From Holacanthus passer (taxonomy: Eukaryota; Chordata; Actinopteri; Pomacanthidae), in NCBI GenBank assembly GCA_025331565.1, contig JAFREQ010000043.1, forward strand, positions 4,659,001 to 4,723,000: a stretch of DNA of 64,000 bases, given 5' to 3'. Numbering within the stretch: the first letter of the stretch is position 1; the number at the start of each line of letters is the position of its first letter. The notes beneath the pieces are model-generated. The model did not search any database and was not told the origin of the DNA. It saw nothing but the letters and a program-made list of their open reading frames with translations. Made by a program: the position numbers and the translations under genes. Below, piece after piece: positions 1 through 9,400 of this stretch.

Positions 1-463
1 ATTCAAATTAAACAAAGAATGCTTTTATTCTGGAGTGAAATGACTTTTTCAATTTGTTTTTGTATCACAATTTCACCAGGAATCCAGTGAGACCAACATC
101 TGTATTGGTATTTGAATTGCTTGTTTTTCAGATGGAAGATGCATCCAGGAGCAGGTGGAAAACTACGTATCCAGCAGGCCTTTTTCTTGTCATAGTACAG
201 TGGGAAGAGCACAAGTGTTACTATTAACAATGGCCCAGTTCTGCTCAAGTGACAGAGAGCCAGCATCAACAGTACCAAGACCCTGAAAATAAAGCTAAAC
301 AGAATCCAGCCATCAGTAATTTCATTCTCTACATGTGTGCTTTTCCAGCTTTGACATGTTGAAATGTCTTATTGCAGCTTGTTTAGGTTGTAACAGAAGT
401 CATAAAAGCCATCCATAAAGCTGTCTGGTTTATTGTTTCATTTGTGTGTCACGTGTTTGGCAG

Positions 464-571
464 ATGTTGATGAGTGTGTCAAAGACGCTACCATCTGTGG
501 TCCAAATTCCAAATGCACAAATTCAATTGGATCTTACATTTGCACCAGCTTCCTTGCTCACCCATGCACAG
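464..571 (+). pseudogene. Pseudogene EGF exon, in-frame deletion and dead donor
   Basis: It starts after a CAG acceptor and matches the EGF exon at 6565-6711, including the D-V-D-E-C calcium-binding start. It is 108 nt instead of 147: 39 nt are missing in frame after the F-L residues. A TGC-to-AGC change turns a module cysteine to serine. The donor reads G|ATGTGT where the intact gene has G|GTGTGT, so splicing here should fail and read-through meets TGA at once. Confidence 0.85.
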
Positions 572-643
572 ATGTGTGAACGTGTTCACTGCTAGCGTGT
601 TCATTTAACTGTCCTTTATTTCATATGTCTTACCTCTCTACAG

Positions 644-784
644 ATGTAGATGAGTGCAGTGAGGCACCTGGTAAATGTGGTGGGAAAAATGTGTGTACTA
701 ATGTACCTTCTTTTGTTTTTGTCCTGATGGATTCTACCCTTCATCTGGAATTATATTGACATTAGCGGGTCTCATTTTGTCAAA
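644..784 (+). pseudogene. Pseudogene EGF exon with frameshift and stop
   Basis: It matches the last EGF exon of the intact gene (6826-6972), starting D-V-D-E-C after a CAG acceptor. Bases are missing in the middle of the module, the frame shifts, and an in-frame TGA follows in the second half. The donor is altered to GAGTGC from GTGAGC. Confidence 0.85.
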
Positions 785-886
785 GAGTGCTGAGGTAGCA
801 ATTGGTTACAGTATATCCAGCAGTATCCTTATGTGCTAAATGACTGGTACATGTTTCACTTATTTCATTGCACGCTGACTCAACAG

Positions 887-924
887 GACGTCAGGAGATT
901 TTAGATGAGATAAAACCTCCAGAG
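887..924 (+). pseudogene. Pseudogene copy of the short EGF-to-GAIN linker exon
   Basis: This 38-nt segment, with CAG before it and GTAAAT after it, matches the 38-nt exon at 7058-7095 of the intact receptor, including the residues E-I-K-P. Both splice sites still look usable, but its neighbours on both sides are broken. Confidence 0.75.
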
Positions 925-1015
925 GTAAATATTACCAGCAAAGTGACATGAGATGCAGAGTTCCGTTTTTTTCTTTCAAAAATACTTAATGGGATCTCAT
1001 CATGTGTCTCCACAG

Positions 1016-1138
1016 CTGGCCTGCACCGTCATGGCGGGTCTCCTTTGTGTGGATGCTGCTGGAGGCGCCACAGCTCCACCTGTTTGTCAGACGGCTCTCC
1101 AGGGTACAGGTCATCCAGAGAGACGACCGTCCCAACAA
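1016..1138 (+). pseudogene. Pseudogene TM3 exon, truncated and joined to intron sequence
   Basis: It matches the first half of the TM3/TM4 exon at 9076-9317. About 23 nt encoding the middle of TM3 are deleted, which breaks the frame. At about 1139 the match jumps to the sequence at about 9549 inside the following intron, so the second half of this exon and the next exon are gone. The 133-codon open frame from 953 is a by-product of this deletion and is not likely to be a real protein. Confidence 0.85.
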
Positions 1139-1730
1139 CCTGGTGTGTTCTCTAACTTTAACTTGTCAGGACTAATTTGTAACTTCCCATATCAAGGCAA
1201 CATATACTTTAAGACTAACTTTTCTCAACTATTTGTTGCGTTTATAGTAATATTTGATGTTTCTCTTGAAGCTCTCTCAATGTCCTGCTGGATTTACAGT
1301 GAAAAACAGTTGAATGTGTTCCCCCCCTATTTATTTTCTATGGGATGTGAGTGATTTGGCTCTCAAAGCATTGTGGGATAGCAAGCAACACAGAACTAAC
1401 CAGAGATACAAAAAGGGAGGGTTTGAAAAGTGTTAACTTAATGCAAATGAGGGAGGACTGAAAAAGTGTGAGTCTTCTCATTAGAACACATTCATCTCCA
1501 TGTTTGCATCAAGCACCTCATATCATCATAGAGATGACTTACCTCTTTTCACAATGTCTGTATTGGACTTTTATTTATATCTTCTTCAAAGAGCAGTATT
1601 TCTTCATGTGTTATTATTATTCAAGGATTATTGAAGATTTGGGCAGAGGTCTTTAATGCATTTTTCCTTTATTTTTTTGGCAATGTGCTCTTCTATCTCA
1701 GCTCAGCCTCTGTGTCTTTTTTTCTTTAAG

Positions 1731-1822
1731 CTTAATTGGATATTGTTCTGTGCAACTCTATGGAGTTTGAGACCCACCTTGACCAACATGAAAAGTGATG
1801 TTTCTCAAGCCAAAGACACCAG
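1731..1822 (+). pseudogene. Pseudogene TM5 exon, sequence still intact
   Basis: This 92-nt block matches the TM5 exon at 10275-10366 with three substitutions. Both splice signals (TTTCTTTAAG before, GTATGA after) and the open frame are preserved. It has no intact partner exons on either side. The flanking intron sequence (1690-1730 and about 1823-1985) is also closely matched. Confidence 0.85.
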
Positions 1823-2165
1823 GTATGACCCAGGAGTGTTCAGGATTTGCATAGAAATGAAAAATCAGAATTTTGTGTCTGGATTGTATTGCTTGACTTA
1901 TTCAGTGGAAGTGCTTGTTTCCAGGAAAGATGAAGGTGGCACTTCATACATACAGTATAACAATAAATCACAGACTCTATATAATGCTTATTTGAATGTA
2001 TTTGATTGTCTTATGCAGGTACACAATTCAAATATATGTATACTTACATTATTACATACATTTTGTCGACTGACAGAGGACGTGTGAACACGATCAAATT
2101 GTTAAAAATACTGCACACAGTAGCCGTCAATGTTTAAAGAATTATACATTCATACGATAAAAACT

Positions 2166-2895
2166 CTTTAAACTATTTTTTATGTGATTTGCCTATTGTG
2201 GCTTTTATTGTTTTGAGTCTGTAACAAACTCCTGTTGCCCCATGTTGGGATATCATGTATTTCAGTTATTAGATCTGTGGTGTACTGTATGTAGATGTGT
2301 GGACACATTTCAGATGTTTATGACCTGGCAAAGATATAACAGAAAAGCAACCTTGTGTGCACCTTCTGTGCTGAATATGCATATAAAAACATAAAAACAA
2401 ATCATATTTCCTGAGAGATCTTAACCTCGATGAGACTGTCTGATTAAAGAAAGATTAAATAAATATTGATTTCCCCATTACAAAGCCTCAACATCAAAAC
2501 CTCTGAAAGTTGAAGTTCTGACATGTGTTCAATAGTGCAAAGGTCGTCGCATTAGGTGTTGATGGCTTTTACTATTCATCACTGATCCATTCAACTGTCA
2601 CTATGGATATACTTTATGGGTTTTCATCCCTGATGTATATGAGCAGCATTAAAATACTGGCTTATTAAATCTCAGTTCCAAAATTGCAGGTCTGGTCCAC
2701 ATCTGTCATAGAGATGACATCTTTCCTTTTTTTCTTTCCTAACTTTCCTTTAGCTGTGGCCTTCAACGCTGTGACTCAGTGAATTTGCATGGCATTTACA
2801 TTTGCATCAAACCTTTTAAAAACAATTTTTGGGTGTTACAAATTTTACATAGTAGAGCTCAGACAGTCAGACCTGATCTGCAGATTTGACATGTC
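2166..2895. other. Spacer between pseudogene and intact receptor; probable promoter region
   Basis: No gene is visible in these 730 bases. The last 200 bases before the start codon should contain the receptor's promoter and 5'UTR. They include a pyrimidine-rich run at about 2718-2755 with repeated TTTCC (GGAA on the other strand, the core bound by ETS factors such as PU.1) and an AT-rich TTTTAAAAA at about 2814. No clear TATA box or CpG island is present. Control by myeloid ETS factors would fit the EGF-TM7 family, but that is inference only. Confidence 0.35.
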
Positions 2896-3403
2896 ATGAT
2901 GAACTACTGTGTCTCGCTGCTTCTCCTGGGTAAGTGAATTCCTGTTTTTCTGCGTACAGATGCGTGAGAATCTCCAAACTTATTATTGAGGACAGCATAT
3001 TTGACTAATCCCTGTGACTTAATTCAGAAACTACACCAGTGCAAGTTGAAGATATGGTGAAAAGACGAATCATTCCAATCAAATAATGGTTATTATTTTG
3101 ACTCTTGACATTTAATTTCAATTTTATAAAGACATCACTGGTGGTATTTATAACTTGTGTTACATTTATCTAGATCTATTTTTAAAAATGAGGTTCTTTT
3201 CTATTGATCTTTGTGATCATAATTCAATAATTCATCAATAATTTCATGTTGCTTGATGTTTCAGATTTACATACTATATACAAACTTTATACATAGTTCA
3301 ACAAAACGCATTTCAAGGCCATGACTTCTTCTCCTTAACTCTCCGTTGTTTCTCTTTTTCTTAGGCTTACTTGTCATCCCTGTCACTTGTGTTTTCCCTC
3401 CTG
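2896..3403 (+). CDS. Receptor exons 1-2: signal peptide
   Basis: Exon 1 (2896-2929) encodes two methionines, a short polar stretch and S-L-L-L-L. Exon 2 (3365-3403) continues the hydrophobic core G-L-L-V-I-P-V-T-C. Both introns are phase 1 with GTAAGT and GTATAT donors. Joined, they form a typical cleavable leader of about 20-24 residues. The preceding bases give a modest Kozak context. Confidence 0.85.
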
Positions 3404-6400
3404 GTATATATTATATTCATTTACATACTTTCAGACAACAGAAATTAAAAATTCTAACAATGGGTGAGATAACTAAAAAGTCTTTATTTTTTTGTCAATG
3501 TGTTCTTGTTCCTTGCAGGTTCTTGTGATGGATACACTAACATAACCGAACCATGGCGCAACTTTGAATTCACTTCTATTAATTTCCCTGGCTATCCCAA
3601 AAGCGATGTGAATCTTGTAAATGCTTGGTGGCGTTTCACGGGCATTGGTGGAGACAGAGTTGCTGCACTGTGTCATCCATCTTATCGTGGTGGCGTATAT
3701 TATGGCATTTATATTAACTTTGCATATCCAACTACTGAGTCTGTCACCCCCACAACATCGTATGCATATGCTTATTATAGTCACTGTGGTGGTTCTTCTT
3801 TACAAGTAAGTGTAGCCCTGTGTCCGGGAGGATTCTACGTGTACAAACCATTGCGCATCTCACATGCCTATATGGGTTACTTGACCTGTGAGTTGCTGCT
3901 AATTTTTGTAAACCTATGTTCTCAATTTCTTTGTCAAAAATATAAAAGAAAGATTCATTTCAAGCACATTTTTTTCTCTACTGAATGTAAATTAAGGGTT
4001 TGATGTGACAGACAAATCTGACAGTCAAAATGTTGACTTATATGATGTGTATTGTATATAATATAATATATGACTTTGTCAGAAATAATGATGTTGATAG
4101 TGATACAGAGCATGTAATCCAATATTGGAATGTGCAGGAATACCAGCCTTCCAAGGGGCCCATAGTACACTGGCCCTGAGCCTCTACTTAGATGGATACA
4201 AATACATTGACTCGACTCAAATAGTTGCTTATTCCTTGTTTTACAGTTGTTTCTGTTAGTTGTGTATGGGGAAAAGTCTTTCTGTGCCACAAATATTGTG
4301 CAGCCAGTAGGATTTTGTGTTGCGTTGGTACTGCCATCCACATTTTTGAATAATAAATGTATTACGCTATAACAACTTATTTTTTGAATTATAATTTCTT
4401 ATATGATGACATATAATTATCTAATTCTATTTAGATCATTATAAGTGTAGCCCAGACTCATGTGTCCAACAGCTGCACAACCTGAATGTCTTTTGTGTGT
4501 TTGTTAATGTATGGGTGTTATCTCTTAGATCATTACGAATGTAAGGCAGACTCCTGTGGACCTCTTGCTCAGTGTTCAGCTAATGGAGGCTGTGTTTGTA
4601 TTACTGGATATGAAATACCCCAAACCCACCTACCTTCTGCAGATTCATATGGTTGTGTTGGTATGTACATTTTATTTCAATGAAACTGTGAAAATCCATA
4701 AATTATAGCAGGAAGTACATCACGAGTGCAGTTATGCAGTTTGTTTTTATTCTATCTTCTTTAAAGTCCTGTCCGTACTATATCTTGTCAGACATTAACG
4801 AGTGCCAAACGACTCCAGGGATTTGTGGTGTTTCTTCCAATTGTACTAATACCGAGGGAGCATTCTTCTGTACCTGTTTGACTGGATTCGAACCAACTGA
4901 TCCAAAATCAAAACCTGGAAAGGACAACCTATGCCAAGGTACCATTGACAAAATCTGCCTCTCTTGGTTATGCGCAATTATATCACATTTATGCAGGTTG
5001 GAAAATTTGTTCACAGCTTGATGTAAATCTGTTGTCATTTACTCTTTATAGATATTAATGAATGTGACAACAACATCTGCGGTGATGGTGGGACCTGCAC
5101 CAATAATGCAGGAAGTTTTGTATGTAATTGCAATACAGGCTACCACATTGTACTGGATGCAACCCCTCTTTGCCAAGGTCTGTATTTGACTCTATAATAT
5201 ACTATACAATACTATAAAGTGTAATTTACAGTGAGTAAGGGATAATCCACAATGAGCCATTAGATAATCAAAAAATACATGTCGAGGTCTACAGGTATTG
5301 GCAATTCATTGAAGGCTACTAACCATAAAAAATCCATTCAAAGCTGTTTGAGCGTCCACATGCAACACGTGGTGGGAAAAATAAAGAACACCTGAGTGTT
5401 GAGGCCAGTCACATTACAGTGTTAGCAAACGGCTGGGGAGACACTGTGGACTACATGTACAAATCTTAACTCAGTCAGCTACCTTGGTCACAGACAACAA
5501 CGACTGCATGCTTTGATAGTATGCCAATGACCAAGACTCATGGCATGTAATACGTTGTTGTTGGATGCTACTAAATGATGAATTTACCTTTGCAAATATA
5601 ACAATATGTTTCAATATTGTTATCTATTCAATATCTATTATTACGGACAAAAAACCTCAGGAACATGTTTCAGCTGCACAGAAAACTCCCAGAAAAGAAG
5701 CTGGTCTTTGGGTTTTTGTTATGTTAAAGTGAAAAATTGACAGTGTATAATCTAGCAGGCAAATGAAATTTGCAAATCTGCTGAGATGATACACTAGAGG
5801 GTAAATTTGTTGTCTGCTTAATGAAAATATTATTATATTTTTAACTGTTCCCTCCTCAGATATCGATGAGTGTTTCAACTCAGCTATCTGTGGTCCTGAT
5901 TCCGTTTGCACCAACACACCTGGGGCTCATACCTGTGCCTGTGAAGTGGGTTATGAACCAACTCAACCAGCTAACGAACCCAGCAAGACCAACATCTGTA
6001 TCGGTACCACAGTAGCAAAACTGAGAGTTTAAACATCTGTGCATGGACTGTTGTTATCCATTTTGAGTCAACTTTTTTCAACATAAGAGTGAAGAAGAAA
6101 AGTAGCATTTCCAAAGTAAACATTTTCCGTTAAAGTAAGTACAGTAAAAAATGCTATTCCACTGTCCCACTGGTGTGAGAAGCTCAGGTATCCACATGGA
6201 GACATTGTGTTCGATGAAGCAAATCCCAGGTTGTCAGAGGAAACTGAATCAAAGTGCACATCTGTAAAGTAGCCTGCACAGTGGTGCTTTGTACCAAATG
6301 AGCATTAGTTTTACAGTATCAACATGCACATTGCTGGGTCTGAGGTGGTAATAGTGGAAGAAGGTTGCAACATAAAGAAATTGAGGAACAGCCACAGCTA

Positions 6401-9400
6401 CAGCTGAGTAGGAGTTTAATAATCTCAACAGGTTATCAAGACTTTGGATAAAAGGCAGCCTATGTAAATAATAAAAATATACTTTTGTGATGTCTTCAGA
6501 AAGTGTGCATGGTTTCTTTTGTGTATAATGTGTTGTTTCCATGTCTGTGTTTTTTTTTTTACAGATGTTAATGAGTGTGACAGAGATGCTACTGTCTGTG
6601 GTCCTAATTCCAACTGCACAAATTCAATTGGATCTTACGTTTGCACCTGCTTCCTCGGGTTTCGGTTGAACAAGCCAGATGTGATAGCCAGCGTTGCTAA
6701 CCCATGCACAGGTGTGTGCTACTGCAAATCCATGTGACATACCAAGTGTTTTTACCGTTTTTATATACTGTATATATATGGATCAAATGACCCATGAGAA
6801 CACTGTGTGTTTCCTCTGTCTACAGATATAGATGAGTGCAGTGAGACACCTGGTCTATGTGGTAAAAAAACTGTGTGTACTAATGTACCAGGGACCTTCT
6901 ACTGTTCTTGTCCTGATGGATTGTACCCTTCAACTGGAATCCTGTGGGAGATGGGGGTCTCATTTTGTCAAAGTGAGCACATCTAAGTTGAAATATAACT
7001 AAGCTTTATGAAATGTAAAGTTATTCATGTAAAAAATACTCTCCAAATTACTGACAGATCTTCAAGATATTCTAAATGAAATAAAACCTGCAGAGGTAAG
7101 CCCAGATGTTCTGCATAATTTTGAGATTACAAAGTTAGATTGTGCCTCTCTCTTGAGAAACAGATACTCAACACACTTTATTGCAGGGTCAGACCAAAGA
7201 AAGAGCTTTCCTCAACAACATGGATCAGCAGCTTAAGAACAACACGGGTGTCTTCTTACCAGACGCGGTATGTAGGAAACACTGTCCTGTGTAATAAATA
7301 ATAGGAACAAATAGCAAAAATAATCAGTGAGAGTATTATTTAATACTATTTATTTTATTTAGACTTTTAATTTAAACTTAAAATGACCAAGTAGAGGGAA
7401 ATTGAAAGTGTGTTTTAAGTGACAGTGTTTGTCTAAAGAAGTGATTTAATGTGACGTGCACACTGCAATTACGTTCCTCTGTCCTGCTTGGTGTCTTTGC
7501 AGACAGTGGCAAACAGCTTCTCTGCATCTATGGTACTGAACATCCAACAGAAGTTTTATATCATATTTAAGATTTTTATTTTTTGTCTACCCGTTTATTT
7601 ATCATTACAATGACTTAACTTCTTGCAGGAAGTGTCAGGTGTTGGACCACGTGCCAAGTCACCCAAGGTGAATAGTGAGGGAGATGGGGAGACCGGCAGT
7701 GTGATCCTGGACATCTCAGACCGTCTAGTTTCTGCACTGTTACCAGCATCTCAGAATGAAACCATGAAAGCAATACACACTCCAACAGTGGGTAGGAGAA
7801 GTTCCCCTTAGTTTAGCTCACATTACTTTTGAATTGTTAGTGAATGTCAACTACACCCATTGTAATTTTCATCCATGTCCAAGATTTGAGCCTACATGCC
7901 ATTGGTCCAGGGACTCATGAGGACAACAACGCCCCCCTTTCTGCCAAAGGACAGACCATGGAAATCAACTTGGAGGCTCTTGCCAGTGCCAACAACGGTG
8001 AGAGAGATTAAATATATATATAAATAATAAATATAAATAAATAAATACATATTAAAAAGAGCACGATGACTGTCATCATGAAACATAACATTTATATATG
8101 TTTGTTGCCTCATGTGGACACTCCCAGGTACTGCAGCAGCTGCCTTAATGACACTAAATGGGATGGAGAGTCTTCTTAGTCATCAATACTTTAAAACAGA
8201 GAACAAGACGCAGATGTACTCGGATGTTTTCACTGCAATCTTGCCGGGAATAAACACCACCAACCTCACAGAGCCTGTCAACTTTACCGTCTATCATAAA
8301 AAGGTGCAGCATCAACCAAAATCTAATGATTGTGCATCTAAAAGAACTTTTAATGCATCTGACCTCTGTTTCTCTTGGTACCTCAGAAAATACCTGAATC
8401 GGGGATGGTGACGTGTGTGTACTGGGAAGACAAAAGCAAGAATGAAGAAGAGGGACAAGAGGATGGGGGAGGAACAGACAGCGAGAGGCGTTGGTCAGTA
8501 GAGGGCTGTTGGGTTGCGTTCACAAATGAGAACTACACAGTATGCAGCTGCTCTCACCTTTCGACCTTCGCCCTCATCATGCAGATTGGGGAGGTATATC
8601 ATATTTCCAACTGCATGGTAAAAGAGTGTTAAGCAAAGTTGCAGACCCATGATCGGTTGGTCCAAATGTATATGTCTTCTGTCTTCTCAGCCTCCACCAG
8701 AGGATCCTTTCCTAGAGTGGCTAAACCGAATGTGTGTGATTGTTGGACTATTCTTCTTTGCCTTGGCCATCTTTACCTTCCTCCTGTGTAGCTGGAACCC
8801 CAAGATCAACAACACTGCCCGTCTTCACCTGTGCCTCTGCCTGTTCTTTTCCCATCTGTTGCTGCTGTGGAACGACAAATACGTTGAACAAGAGGTACAG
8901 TAAGATGCAGATTGTTGTTTTTTGCTCTCCAAAAATACTTCAAGGACCCTCACACTAAATGCGACTCAAATTAAGCAAACAATTCTTTGCTGTGGCTGTA
9001 TCCACTTGAGGCTTGGGGTTTCTATGAAAGGAAGCAATTTACTGTGTTTAATATTCTCATCATGTGTCTCCACAGCTGGCCTGCACTGTCATGGCGGGCC
9101 TCCTCCACTTCTTAGTTGTGGCAGGTTTTGTGTGGATGCTGCTGGAGGCGCTACAGCTCCACCTGTTGGTCAGACGGCTCTCCAAGGTTCAGGTCATCCA
9201 GAGAGACGGCCTCCCCAGGCCATTCCTCTACCTCATTGGCTACGGCGTTCCATTTGTGATCGTGGGCGTTTCTGCACTGGTATATTCTGATGGATATGGT
9301 GCTACTGAGGCAGAGGTGTGAGTAGGACAAACAGTAATGCATGCACTCATTCATATTCTACTGCATGTCTGATGTGCATCCAGGTAGAAAGGATTGTCTG

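Larger units (their letters stand above)
80..2165 (+). pseudogene. Partial, decayed tandem copy of the EGF-TM7 adhesion GPCR gene
   Basis: Segments of this stretch match, in the same order and orientation, exons and introns of the intact receptor at 2896-11320. The matches are the tail of an EGF exon (80-106, like 5976-6003), an EGF exon (464-571), a second EGF exon (644-784), a short linker exon (887-924), half of the TM3/TM4 exon (1016-1138), intron sequence (1139-1440), the TM5 exon (1731-1822) and flanking intron to about 2165. Counterparts of the GAIN and GPS exons, TM1/TM2, TM6/TM7 and the tail are absent. Two donors are changed (572 and 785), one EGF exon has a frameshift and stop, and the TM3 exon has lost about 23 nt, so no receptor can be made. 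The TM5 exon is still about 97% identical to the intact copy (3 differences in 92 nt), which suggests a fairly recent duplication or later gene conversion. The copy may extend left of the window. Confidence 0.88.

Noticed and set aside
3..278. 91-codon minus-strand open frame at the window start
   Set aside because: It runs antisense through the decayed receptor copy, has no recognisable domain and no splice or start support.
953..1354. 133-codon + strand open frame
   Set aside because: It is a frameshifted reading across the deleted TM3 exon and following intron of the pseudogene.
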